In this document: piece after piece, positions 1 through 10,319 of the stretch
Layout of the letters: every line of letters starts with the position of its first letter
Numbering within the stretch: the stretch's first letter is position 1
Source: Vairimorpha apis BRL 01
Lineage: Eukaryota; Microsporidia; Nosematidae
Reading direction: 5' to 3'
DNA: 64,000 nt
Assembly (NCBI GenBank): GCA_000447185.1
Contig: KE647164.1
Location: 78,552 to 142,551 of the forward strand
Notes under the pieces: generated by a model
Seen by the model: the letters and a program-made list of their open reading frames with translations, nothing else
The model's database searches: none
Told to the model about the DNA's origin: nothing
Program-made: the position numbers and the translations under genes

Positions 1-750
1 AGTGTTAGTATTAAAATAATATTATGTAAATAAATTTAATAAAAGGTGTTAGTATTGTGGTATTAGAATAATATTATATTAAAAATGTGTTAATATTAAA
101 ATAATATTAAAAATAGTGTTAGTGTTGTAGTAATATTATAGTAAAATAGTATTAAGCTTATATTGTGGTAATGTTGATTATTTGAATTGTATTGTGATAA
201 TTTTATTAAAGATTGTTAGTATTGTGGTAATATTATAGTAAAATAGTATTTTGTGTTAAATATTGTTGTGTTAATTTTTTTATAAATTTATAATTCATAG
301 TTGATTTTTGAATAATAATTTGTTATTTAAAAATATATAAATTAATATTTTTATTAATTAAATTGATTAATTAAAAATTGATCTTTAATTATTAAAAATG
401 TAAATAATTTTTTAATATTCAATTTATTAAATTTATCTTTAAACTTCTTACCTAAATAAAATTCTAATATAAAACCTAAATACAATTTGTATTTATATTA
501 TCTAAATATAATTTGTATTTATATTATATTCTTAACAAAATAATAACTTCATAATTAACATAAAATTACTTCAACAATAACATAAATTACATCTAACAAT
601 AACATAAATTACATTACATCTAATAATATCATAAATTACTTCATAATTAACATAAATTACATATAACAATAAAATAATTTAACACATTACATAAAATAAT
701 TAAACACATATAAATACAATATAAATTTTTCCACACAAACATTTTCAAAA
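1..750. repeat. Skewed low-complexity tract downstream of the first family A gene
   Basis: No gene is seen. Roughly the first 270 bases are G/T-rich on the plus strand and consist of imperfect reiterations of units like GTGTTAGTATTGTGGTAATA. From about 430 to 780 the same strand becomes A/C-rich, with reiterated AACATAAATTACAT units. The two halves therefore have opposite strand skew. The tract lies 3' of the minus-strand gene ending at 751. It could be degenerate satellite; no telomere-type repeat was recognised. Confidence 0.6.
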
Positions 751-1686
751 TCATATACTCTCACAAAATGCAAGAATATGAAACAAAGAAAAGAAAAAAT
801 CAACCACAAAAGCACTTAAACAAAGTTTATAATAAATAAACACGTCTGTTAAAACATAACAGCCAAGAAATGTTAAACTAATAATAAATAAAATAAATAA
901 ACAGATACATGAATATTTGTCTAAAGTGTATTTATCTATATTTTGGAGTATTTTGTATGATGATATAAATGATAGAAAATGTGTTGATTGTTCTGTTGTT
1001 GTGTTTAGTTCGTTTTGTAGTGTGTAGATTGTGTCGTTGTTATTAATATTGTTATTATTATATATATTGTTGTTGTTATTATTATTTAAGTTATTTAAAT
1101 TTGTAGTGTTGTTATTATTATATGTATTATTAAAACTGTAAATATCTTGTTCTGTATATAAGTTATTAAAATTTGTATTATTATATAAATTTATATTGTT
1201 ATTATAATTTATATTGTTGTAATTATCTTGTTCTGTATTTATTTGTATGTTAAATGTAGATTCGCTTAATCTATTATTGTTAAATAAATTTGTATCTTGA
1301 TTTAATGTAATATCATTTACTATATTAATCTCAGAATTTACATTATTGATATTTTTATTTATTGTATTATCATTTATTATGTCCATTTCTGCATTTACAT
1401 TTCTATCATTTATTATATTAATCTCTGCATTTACATCGTTGTCATTCATTAAATTCACTTCCTGATTAAATAAATCAATATCTCGATTTACTACATTACT
1501 ATCCTGACAAACAACATCTTGTACACAATTCAATTTATTAATTTCAATCTCAATTTCTTTATACAAACTATCTACACGTTCACAACTATCATACAGATTA
1601 TCTACATCTTCAATGTTAATAGAAGTAAAATTGTTATTTAATGTAGAACTAATTATAGTACTAAATAGAAGTGTAATTAATGTCAT
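751..1686 (-). CDS. Family A: Asn-rich protein with signal-like N-terminus and C-terminal membrane hairpin
   Basis: Unrecognised 311-residue protein, intact. The start is set by the C-run CCCTAT directly before the ATG. Residues 1-15 (MTLITLLFSTIISST) form a short hydrophobic signal-like segment. Residues about 75-135 are imperfect reiterations of VNAEINIINDxx. Residues about 155-225 are extremely Asn-rich with short Tyr/Leu/Thr spacers. Two hydrophobic helices follow (about 259-278 and 287-307) and the protein ends shortly after. This is the same plan as the minus-strand genes at 4597, 7287, 20415, 21586 and 23092, although it is the most divergent member: its hairpin reads FLGCYVLTDVFIYY. 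A surface or endomembrane protein anchored at its C-terminus is inferred; nothing shows a biochemical activity. Low-complexity coding can inflate an ORF, but the shared plan and start motif argue for a real gene. Confidence 0.75.
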   Translation of the reverse strand: MTLITLLFSTIISSTLNNNFTSINIEDVDNLYDSCERVDSLYKEIEIEINKLNCVQDVVCQDSNVVNRDIDLFNQEVNLMNDNDVNAEINIINDRNVNAEMDIINDNTINKNINNVNSEINIVNDITLNQDTNLFNNNRLSESTFNIQINTEQDNYNNINYNNNINLYNNTNFNNLYTEQDIYSFNNTYNNNNTTNLNNLNNNNNNNIYNNNNINNNDTIYTLQNELNTTTEQSTHFLSFISSYKILQNIDKYTLDKYSCICLFILFIISLTFLGCYVLTDVFIYYKLCLSAFVVDFFFSLFHILAFCESI

Positions 1687-1950
1687 ATAGGGATAAAAAA
1701 AATAATGTATTTATAGTTGAAATAATATATATTTTATTATTGTTGTATAAGTTTTTTAATTAAATATTTTGGTGATTTTTAATTTATCAAATTTAATTTG
1801 TTTGTTGATAAAGATTTTAATAAAAAATTAATTTATTGATTATTGTTGATATTAATGTTTATTTTTAATAAATTATATTGTATTGATTTTATTTTATATA
1901 TGTTGTTAAAAATATTTAGTATATATATAATTTTTAAATATGTAAAATTG

Positions 1951-2140
1951 ATTTATTTGTGTTTTATGATTTTGTCTAAATATGTTGTTTAATTTATGTG
2001 TATATAATATTTATTTAGATATGGAAATTTTTAGATTTAAAATGTATTTTATTTGTGTTTAATGATTTTGTCTAAATATGTTGTTTAATTTATGTGTATA
2101 TAATATTTATTTTAGATATGGAAATTTTTAGATTTAAATT
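1951..2140. repeat. Two tandem copies of a ~96-bp unit
   Basis: The block starting TTTATTTGTGTTT and ending GATATGGAAATTTTTAGATT occurs twice in succession, 96-97 bp apart and nearly identical (the second copy has one extra T before AGATATGG). It is noncoding and lies upstream of the minus-strand gene at 751-1686. Confidence 0.85.
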
Positions 2141-2199
2141 GTATTTTTTTAAGTAATTCTAGTTTATATAGTTTTTATTAAAAATATTTTGTGTTAAAT

Positions 2200-2615
2200 A
2201 ATTTTTATTTATGAATTGATATTAGTGAAATATAAATTGATTGAATTTTGTATTTTAAATTTAAACAACTTTATTTTTACATTTTAAAAATTAAAAATTT
2301 AAAAGTCGATATTAGTAAAATATTTATTAATTGAATTTGTTACTTAAATTTCAATAAATTTTTTTTTATATTTTATATTTTATATTTTATATTTTATATT
2401 TTATATTTTATATTTTATATTTTATATTTTAAAAATTGATATCAATAAATCAACAATAATTGAATTTATGTATTTAAATTTTATTTTAAAACAAACTTGT
2501 TTTTTAACATTTTATATTTTATATTTTAAAAATTGATATCAATAAATCAACAATAATTGAATTTATGTATTTAAATTTTATTTTAAAACAAACTTGTTTT
2601 TTAACATTTTATATA
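2200..2615. repeat. Satellite-like array with a perfect 97-bp duplication and a TTTTATAT run
   Basis: Units share a core 'TTGATATnAnTAAA...AATTGAATTT'. Two old diverged units lie at about 2213-2290 and 2304-2355. They are followed by about nine reiterations of TTTTATA (2365-2430). Two essentially identical 97-bp units then begin at 2431 and 2528, each carrying AAAAATTGATATCAATAAAT and ACAAACTTGTTTTTTAACAT. The near identity of the last two indicates recent duplication. Confidence 0.85.
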
Positions 2616-3965
2616 TTAAATTAAATGTATATCAAACTTATTCGCAATGAGTTGATTTTATAAAAATATTTTAACATATTATTTATAAGATACAAATTTA
2701 AATGTCTAATCTTTCTAGTTGTATGTAAAAAATATATAAAATTTATTGATATTTAATTTATATTAGTACTGTAATTTAAATTATTATTATGTAAATAAAC
2801 ATAAATAAAATTAATATTTTTTATAGTTAAAATTTATATCGGTTTTAAAATTTGAAATTATATGAGATATTTGGTTTAAAAACCTTATGTTTTTTTATTT
2901 GTAATTTAAAATTCTAATCTTGTAATTAATTTTTTGATATTATAATAATTTTTTTGTTATATGTTGTACGAAACATTTTATTAAATATTTAATATTTATT
3001 GTAAATTGATATAAAAAAATTTTTATCAAAAATATTATTGATTTTAATATGTAATTAGTTTATAATAGAGCTGTTATTTATTTAATAAAAAATAATAATT
3101 CTCTTTATATGTGACTAAGTTATAATATAACTGTTTCTTTTTTATATAAAAAATAGTAATGCTTTTAATTTGTGTCTAGTTTTTAATGAAAATGTTTTTT
3201 ATAAATTAGTTCAAAAAATTCAAATACTTTGCTTTCTTTTTATTGTAGTTAATTAAGTTATGTAATTTTTTTATTGGTATTTCCAATTTAAACATATTAA
3301 ATTTTATAAAAGCATGTATTATTATAAAAAATTACATTGTTTAAATTTTTTTGACTTATTTTTAAATATTTTTGTTAATTTTAACGTTTTAAAATTTGAC
3401 AGGTATAAAGATATAAAATAAATTCTTATATAATTTGTTGTAAATAATTGTTATTATTTCTTAGAATTTGTGATAAACATTAAAATATGTTTTTATATTA
3501 TAAATCTTTATTATTGTAATGTATCAAATTTGTAAATATTAGATATAAGTAAATTTTGGTTAACATTTTGTTTTTTTTCTTATTAAAATCTTGTTTTTTG
3601 TATGTGTTCATCTCAAAAGCTTTCATATTTGAATTTTATAGGTTTATTTTTTAATAAAAAACGATACTGATCTTTATGTAGAATTGTTATTTTTTGCAAA
3701 TTGCGATAAAAACAATATAGTTTAACTTTGCATTATTTTGTATTATAAACAGATAAGGTAAAATATTTTATTTTGCGTTTAAATAAAAAATATATTTTTT
3801 TATAATTACATAAATACTGTAGCATCTTATTATTTTATATGTTAAACAATTTTAACTTTATAAATGTTTATAGTTCTAATATTGTATTATATTTATAAAA
3901 GTAATTCCATTTAAAAAATTTGAAAAAATAATTTAAAAATATTAGATTTATGTAAAATAATAATG

Positions 3966-4035
3966 GTTATTTGCTGGGCTCATTATACTATGGAATTATT
4001 TGTTTTTCGTACTTCAGTTACACCTCTTGAGATTT
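3966..4035 (-). mobile_element. Detached 3' tail of a non-LTR retroelement
   Basis: A block of about 65 bases (GGGCTCATTATACTATGGAA through GTACTTCAGTTACACCTCTT) matches the segment at about 60696-60757 with only a few differences. At 60.7 kb that segment lies immediately 3' (minus strand) of a degenerate endonuclease-domain reading frame. This copy has the tail alone, consistent with extreme 5' truncation during target-primed reverse transcription. The assignment rests on homology within the window. Confidence 0.6.
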
Positions 4036-4407
4036 ACAAAATAATTATTTTATTTCTTAATATTTGTTAAATTGTAAAATCTATTTCAATAAAATTTATG
4101 TTAATTATAAAACAATTTTATATAAATAAAAAATATTTTAACATATAAATAAAATTGTATGCATTTTATAAATAAATTATTGATTTTAAATTACAACATA
4201 AATTAATTAAAATTAATGTAAGATTAATTTGATTTTTATTTTTTAAAACATATAAAAAAGTGAAAACTATTTACATTTAAAAGACTTATAAATTTATAAA
4301 ACATATAAATAAGTGAAAATTATTTATATTTATAATAATTATTTATTTTCATTTTTTTTCAAATTTGTAATAACAAAATCACAAATTATAAAATATAAAT
4401 TAACATA

Positions 4408-4560
4408 TTCTTTTTAAATAAATATTTTTATAATATATATCTAAAATAATCTTTAAAATACTCTTTAAAATATAAATTAAAATTTTCTTTTTAAATAAAT
4501 ATTTTTATAATATGTATCTAAAATAATCTTTTAAAATACTCTTTAAAATATTAAAATTTT
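4408..4560. repeat. Tandem duplication of a ~77-bp AT unit
   Basis: TTCTTTTTAAATAAATATTT followed by TATCTAAAATAATCTTT and AATACTCTTTAAAATA occurs twice with a 77-bp spacing, just downstream of the minus-strand gene ending at 4597. Confidence 0.75.
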
Positions 4561-4596
4561 TTTAATAAATTTAAAATTAATTTAATTAAATAAATG

Positions 4597-5094
4597 TCAA
4601 ATAATTCTGTTCTCAACAATCAAATTAATAATAAACAAAGTAATAACTATTCCTAATAACAAAAACAAATAAATAACATCAAAAGTATAACAATACATAA
4701 CAAAAAATATTGCTGTTAATATAAATACAGGTAAAAAAAATGTAAAAGTCAATATTTTTGAAAGTATAGGATAACAATTATTATTAGTTGAAGCATTATC
4801 TTGATCTACTTGATTTTGTTCTATTGAAGAAGATATTGTATTTATTTTAATATGATTATCATCTTTGTTAATGGTATAAACATATTTATTACATTCACTA
4901 ATTTTTCTTTCATTAAGATAATTATCATTAACATATCCTTCATTTATTTTGTAAACCTTTTTATCGTTTAAATTTGTTTCATTAATATAATTAGTATTAA
5001 ATGTGATGTCATCTTTATTTTTGTTATGTATAACATTTATATTGTTTTCATTGTTATCGTAACTAGCATTTAAAAATAAAAATGAACTAAACAT
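4597..5094 (-). CDS. Family A: small Asn-rich secreted/membrane protein
   Basis: Unrecognised 165-residue protein, intact. The ATG is directly preceded by CCCT. The N-terminal MFSSFLFLNAS is hydrophobic and signal-like. Residues 12-105 are hydrophilic and rich in Asn, Asp, Lys and Ile, with reiterated xxINExxLNDxK-type pieces. Residues about 112-136 and 139-160 are two membrane helices separated by a short polar step, YTFDV. The core FFVMYCYTFDVIYLF aligns by eye with FLVMFCLSLDFTYLY (gene at 7287) and FIVMFCLTFDLNYLY (gene at 20415), making these three a subfamily. No polar catalytic motif is visible. The likely topology is a luminal or extracellular N-terminal part with a C-terminal hairpin anchor; this is inferred. 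Confidence 0.78.
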   Translation of the reverse strand: MFSSFLFLNASYDNNENNINVIHNKNKDDITFNTNYINETNLNDKKVYKINEGYVNDNYLNERKISECNKYVYTINKDDNHIKINTISSSIEQNQVDQDNASTNNNCYPILSKILTFTFFLPVFILTAIFFVMYCYTFDVIYLFLLLGIVITLFIINLIVENRII

Positions 5095-5579
5095 AGGGAT
5101 AAGAATTTTTTTTTGTATTTTTATAAATTAATTTTGATTAATTTAATATTTTTTTTGTTATTTTTATTTTTGTTGTTGTGTATATTAAAGTTATTAAGAT
5201 GTTTTAATGTTGTTTTTTAGTTTTTTTATAAAATTTTAATTAAAAAAAGAAAAATGATTTATTAAAAAATGTATATTTTACGATTTTTTGAGGATTGAGT
5301 TATTTTATATTTTTTATAAAAATAAAATTATTTAAATATTATGATTTATTAAAAGATTTGAAATTTTGTAATAATGGAAATGTTTTAATTTTGTATTAAA
5401 AAAAAATTATTTGAATATTATAATATATAAAAAGATTTGAAATATTTTTACTATTTGGTATTAATATTATAATTTTATAATTTTTTGTAAAATTTAAATT
5501 AAAAATTTAAATTTATTTAATTATTGTGAAATTTTAGAAAATGTTTATATTTTATATGTATGTAAATGTTATTTAATAA
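5095..5579. other. Intergenic, no gene seen
   Basis: AT-rich spacer between the family A start at 5094 and a retroelement fragment. It carries loose reiterations of ATTATGATTTATTAAAAGATTTGAAAT-like sequence (about 5336-5440). No ORF, tRNA or other signal was recognised. Confidence 0.5.
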
Positions 5580-6170
5580 TAATTATTGATATTTATGAAA
5601 ATATGAAGCCTGACATACTTGTAATAGACAAAAAGAATAAAGAAATCTTAATTGTCGAGATTGGAATAACCAATCAAGACCGTTTGACTATTGTCGAAAA
5701 CGAAAAATTAAGAAAGTATGATCTTTTGGCTAATGAACTTGGACAAATATATAAATCTCGGACAAAGATTGTTCCATATGTAATAACATGGGATGGGGTG
5801 GTAACTAAGTACCACAGAAAGTATATCAAAGAGCTAGAAATCCAACCAAATCTTGAGGCGTACATGCAATCCATTGTACTTAAGAAGACTTTAGAGTCCA
5901 TTTCTATGGATAGAAGACGAGGATATGAGTGGATTGAACCTAGAGAGGACGAGGTGGAAAAAGCAGTGGAGAATTTAGTAAAAACTATACCTTTAAAAAA
6001 TATATATATCGAGGAGGCGAAACTCAAAATAAACGAATCAAAAAAGCCCCGAGATAATCAAAGTGAAGAATATGAAGATGAAATTGTTTTAAATAATCCA
6101 CAAATTGAGAATACTAATAATAATGAACAACTATAAAATAATAACCCAATAAACCTTTTAACACTTTTAT
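5580..6170 (+). mobile_element. 5'-truncated non-LTR retroelement with open endonuclease (RLE) reading frame
   Basis: The open frame at 5603-6136 (177 codons) is the best-preserved copy of a repeated element. It begins MKPDILVID and continues ILIVEIGITNQD. P3-D4 and E19 match the KPD...E signature of the restriction-like endonuclease domain found at the C-terminus of R2/R4-type non-LTR retrotransposons. Further blocks shared with the other copies are RKYDLLANELGQIYKS (37-52), PYVITWDGVVTKYH (58-71) and LKKTLESISMDRRRGYEW (93-110). The reverse transcriptase and the upstream VDTTIKT-type segment seen at 54 kb are absent, so the ATG is fortuitous. The 3' flank (AATACTAATAA...CCCAATAAACC) matches tails at 21.3 and 30.0 kb. 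It is probably not expressed as a protein of its own. Confidence 0.75.
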
Positions 6171-7286
6171 GAAAATATGAATATTTTATGTTTATTATAT
6201 GTATAAATAATAATTTATTATTTTATATCTACGAATTTCTTATCCTTATTTTTTATGATAATATTCAAAACATTAATTTTTAATAGCTACAAACTTTAAA
6301 GTTTTTTTTAAATTTGTTCTTTAAATAAAAGTATCAGCTTTAAAATTACTTTAAACTTTTTTATATATTCTTACAATAAATTTTAAATATTTATTTTTTT
6401 AAAATCTCCTTTAAAATGTTACGTGTAAATTTTTACATTGTGTAATAATTAAAAATAATTGTTTTGTATAAAAGTGTATTTTTTAATTATTAGTCATATC
6501 ACTAATTTCATGATCTATATTAAAGAATTTTATATGTCAAATCATTAAACGTATATTATTATTTTATTTTAATTCTTTTTATTAATATTATTTAATCATT
6601 ATTTTAACTTGAAAAAATTTAAAACATTACTTGTAAATTTTGTGATAACGATATAAAATTTAATAGTAAAATATTAAAAATAAGTTTTTTTAATAATTTT
6701 TCAAGAGAGTAAACATTTATTTCATAAAACATCATTTATATAATACTTAATTTTTTTTAAAGTCAAATCATTAATAAAATTATAATAATTTTAATTTAGA
6801 AATATCACAGATAAATTTATTTTGAAAAATTATAGAAACACAAATATTTTTTATCTAAGTAAAACAAAAATTATAAATTAAATGATAATAATTTTAATTT
6901 AGAAATAACACAGATAAATTTATTTTTAATAAGTTATAGAAACACAAATATGTTTTATCTAAGTAAAACAAAAATATTATTAAATGATAATCATTAATTT
7001 ATAATATAACTAATTTTTTTTTTAAAATTCAAATTATTTTATAAATTTTTCGTTTTATTACTTTAAAATATTATATTTAAAAATAAAAGATATATTCTAT
7101 CAATATAAAAATTAATTTAAATAATGTTTTTTTCATTTATAAATGTATATTAAAAATATTGACATGTAATTTATCATTTTAAAAATTTTAAATATATCTT
7201 GTATTTTTAATATAAATAAATAAAATAAAACTGACAAATTACAAAAAAACTAAACAAAACAATAATTTTTAATTTAATTATTTTTA
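6171..7286. other. Intergenic, no gene seen except a repeat
   Basis: AT-rich and without a credible ORF. It contains the 103-bp tandem duplication listed separately (6779-6984). Nothing else was recognised. Confidence 0.5.
6779..6984. repeat. Tandem duplication of a ~103-bp unit
   Basis: The unit contains ATAATAATTTTAATTTAGAA, CACAGATAAATTTATTTT, TATAGAAACACAAATAT and TATCTAAGTAAAACAAAAA. It occurs at 6779 and again at 6882 with a few substitutions. It is noncoding. Confidence 0.85.
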
Positions 7287-7784
7287 TTATTTATAATATT
7301 CATTTATAATATAAATAATTATACTCATCACAAATAAACCAATCATAAAATATAAATACGTAAAATCTAATGATAAACAGAACATTACTAAAAATATCAT
7401 TCCTAATACTATCAAAAATTGTAAAATTAATTTTGTAAATCTATAAAAAATATTTGTAGTTTTTATATTTTGAATAAGAGGATTTTCAATTTGAATTGAT
7501 GTTTCATTTAAAGAAATATTATCATCTAAACTTATATTATCATTAAAAAGACTATCGCTATTCATACTTATTTGTTCGTTTGTATAATTTTCATTTAATA
7601 ATTCCTCATCTTCTTCTGGTATGACATCAAGAGAAATTGAATCATATTGTAAATTAAAATCTTGGCGATTATTATCATTTTCGTCGTAAATAATTATGTT
7701 GTGGCTGTATTTATCATTTGTTATGTTTGTGTAAATATTTTGTGCTTCTCTATTTCTACACAGTAATATATAAGTAATTAACAT
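7287..7784 (-). CDS. Family A: small acidic Asn/Ser-rich secreted/membrane protein
   Basis: Unrecognised. The frame is open up to 7835, but the ATG at 7784 is preferred because CCCT sits directly before it, as in its paralogues. This gives 165 residues and places the hydrophobic MLITYILLC at the extreme N-terminus. The middle is acidic and Asn-rich, with a repeated (D)NISL(D/N) unit (SLFNDNISLDDNISLNETS). The C-terminus has two membrane helices (about 115-137 and 140-160) around FLVMFCLSLDFTYLY, closest to the genes at 4597 and 20415. No enzyme motif is seen. A surface or endomembrane role is inferred from the signal plus hairpin plan. Confidence 0.78.
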   Translation of the reverse strand: MLITYILLCRNREAQNIYTNITNDKYSHNIIIYDENDNNRQDFNLQYDSISLDVIPEEDEELLNENYTNEQISMNSDSLFNDNISLDDNISLNETSIQIENPLIQNIKTTNIFYRFTKLILQFLIVLGMIFLVMFCLSLDFTYLYFMIGLFVMSIIIYIINEYYK

Positions 7785-7788
7785 AGGG
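7785..7788 (-). promoter_or_regulatory. CCCT start-proximal motif that decides the start
   Basis: CCCT abuts the ATG at 7784 and is one of a consistent set of C-runs at starts in this window. It supports the internal Met over the upstream Met at 7835, which has no such motif. Confidence 0.6.
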
Positions 7789-7835
7789 ATATAAATTTTT
7801 GATATATTGTAAAAGATGAGTTGTTGATATGACAT

Positions 7836-8379
7836 ATTAAATTAAATTAATTTAAAAAAATATTATATTAATGTTTTAATATATAATATTAAAATTGCAT
7901 TTTATAATATTAGAAATATTAATAGAATAAACATACAATATTTTTGTATTGGTAATTTTAAATGGTATTAATATCAGTTTGTTGTATAATTATTTAACGT
8001 TATTACAATTTGTTAAATTAATTTGTAAATAACTGTAAAAAAATTAATTTATAAAATTTTATTTTTTTAATATAACAAAAATAAAAAAATACAAATTTAA
8101 CTTTTTTAACAATTATATACTTTTTATAAATATCACAACAAATAAAATGTGTTTAGTTTTGATATTTATTTATGCAATAAAAATATATATTTCCGTTATA
8201 TGATTAAAATAAATTATTAATTTTTTTGTAAATATCTAAAAATTTTATAACGATATCATTTTTATGTGCATCATTTGTCTATAATATTGTTAGTAATTTT
8301 TTGAACTTAAATTAACCAAAATATAGATAATTACAACATTATTTTACTAGTACATAGATATTAGAATGTGCAAAGCGAT
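7836..8379. other. Intergenic, no gene seen
   Basis: AT-rich spacer without a supported ORF or repeat. Composition shifts to less AT-rich at about 8350, where the retroelement relic begins. Confidence 0.45.
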
Positions 8380-9670
8380 TATGTAAAACGAAGCTTAATG
8401 GTAAGATTATAATTTGATCCATTAATTTATGCAATCTCAGTTATTTATTACCACATTGGGCTATGAAACTAGAGCACACGAGTTTAATAGACTTAATCAT
8501 GATATCCTACAGGTGTTTATCTATCATCTTGTTCATTCACAGCCTGCAAGCAAACTAAGACTTTATTTTCCACGGTCAAAAATATGAAGAGGATTCAAAA
8601 ACGTAGAACATAGAAGAAAATAAATGCTTAACAATATGTGTTAGTTCCTCGAAGAGAACATAAAGCTCTCCTAGAAGGACTGCTATACTTAAAGCAGTGT
8701 TAAAGAATGGAAAATATCTTATATTTATTGAGAGATACGTAAAACTCAGATATGATATTAAAGAGTGCTTAAGTATTAAACATCCTATCAATACCAGATA
8801 TTACCTTTTTACAACGAAATTAAAAAATAATCCAACCATGGAAGTTGTACAAAATTGTAAAACGGACTAGTTTGCTTGAAAGGTCTTTTATTCTGCTAAA
8901 AAGGGAATAATCAATCAATGACAAGTAATAAATTGTTCTAAAATACATAAACTTGTTTTATGTATAGGAGACAATCTACTCTTATTGTAAAAAACATAGA
9001 AGAACCATCTTGCAGCTAAATATTATCGTATCATAAATTAAAAACATATTAGAAGGTAAAAAGAGGTTGTTAAATGTATAACCTTCTATTGTGTAATAAT
9101 TATGTTTTCAATAAGATCAGAAGTTTTCTGTACAAGAGATCATAGAAAAAGATTAAGATGAAATCTGAGTGAACACAATTATAGCCATTTACATAAAAGT
9201 TGCATATAATTAGTCTGATATTCTGGTGTTAGATAAAAGGAAATAAAGATCGTTATTTAAAAATTTTTATAACCAACCAGGATCTACTATCAATAGTTAA
9301 AATGAGAAGTTGAGTAGATCTTCTAGATAATATAATAAGATCTATATAATGAAATAGTACAGCGACTAATTTCACAAGAAGTACATCTGAAAACTTTGGA
9401 TTCGATTCCTACTTAGAGCTATATACAATTTCTTATATTGAAAATGACTTTATATTCTATCTTTTTAGAACGAAGACGAAGATACAATTAAGAAGAAGTT
9501 AAAGAAGAAATGTTGGAAAGAGCAATGAACAGACTTAATAAAATTAAAATTCCATATTGCTGAGAATTGTGATTTATTTAAAAAAGAAATATAATGCGTA
9601 CTAAAAAATTTAATACTTTTAAATTTTTGAAAGATAAATGCAACAATGATCAAAACTTGAAGACTTAAAG
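8380..9670 (+). mobile_element. Heavily decayed non-LTR retroelement (endonuclease end)
   Basis: A less AT-rich island with stops in all frames. The segment at about 9210-9320 aligns with the endonuclease start of the copy at 5603: it reads SDILVLDKRK, then after a stop a decayed stretch ending in S-x-V-x-NEKL. The segment at about 9465-9540 reads ERRRRYN followed by an EEVKEEMLERAMNRL-like stretch, matching MDRRRGYEW...DEVEKAVENL. Upstream, 8460-8575 reads YETRAHEFNRLNHDI...SQPASKLRLYFPRSK, an open stretch that could belong to the region between reverse transcriptase and endonuclease; that assignment is inference. Small ORFs inside (such as 8576-8791 and 9465-9653, minus strand) are shadows. 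Confidence 0.6.
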
Positions 9671-10319
9671 ATTGTAAAATGAAATCTATAACAATAAATA
9701 CCTAATTAAAACATTTAATTAATTAAATATAATTTTATTATATTACGTTCTATACGTTTATCATAATATTAAAAAAGTATTGATAGTATAAATATTTTAT
9801 AATTTTTATGTAAATAAATTAAAACATGATATATGTATTAATATAATTACTTATAAATATGATAAATTATTATAAAAATTTAACATAAAAAAAACATTTA
9901 TTGAAAATTTAATAATATGGTAAAACATATATTTATTATTTTGTTTAATTAGTAAATTTAAATTTAATGGCAAGAATAAATCGTATAAATAAAAAATCTT
10001 AAAAAAAAAGAATTTAAATATAATACAATAGAAGAGTTTTTACGCATATATGTATAAAAAAATATATGTAAAATATTCAGTATCAGATATTAATAGAATT
10101 ATAAGATATCGTCACAAATAAAGAGATTATAAATACAAATGAAACATTCAATACTAGTAATGATTTAAATAACCAAAAGAGTTTAATCATAATGATGTTA
10201 CAAATAATAATCAAAATGCAAATATATTATCAAAACGAGAATCGAATCGTAATTATTTTTTGCAACAGTTATAAAAACTTAATGGCTAATATAAAATAAA
10301 AGATAATTTATGAGGTTAG
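9671..10319. other. Intergenic, possible retroelement debris
   Basis: No intact ORF. Around 10080-10290 the plus strand has an Asn/Thr-rich decayed reading (such as NTNETFNTSNDLNNQ) that could be debris of a family A gene or of a retroelement N-terminal ORF. It is too short to assign. Confidence 0.35.

Larger units (their letters stand above)
1687..4596. other. Intergenic, repeat-rich, no gene seen
   Basis: No credible ORF is present on either strand. The tract contains a 96-bp duplication (1951-2140), a satellite-like array (2200-2615), degenerate units of roughly 65 bp with a shared core around 3050-3200, a detached retroelement 3' tail (about 3966-4035), and a duplication with 77-bp spacing (about 4408-4560). 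Each that can be delimited is listed separately. Confidence 0.6.

Noticed and set aside
1..300. GTGTTAGTATTG reiterations as telomeric repeat
   Set aside because: Units are irregular and interrupted and do not form a regular short telomere motif.
2356..2430. Regularly spaced TTTTATA repeats as a CRISPR-like array
   Set aside because: Simple-sequence run with no unique spacers, in a eukaryotic-type genome.
5674..6027. 117-codon minus-strand ORF over the retroelement frame
   Set aside because: Shadow of the endonuclease frame, which has homologues on the plus strand.
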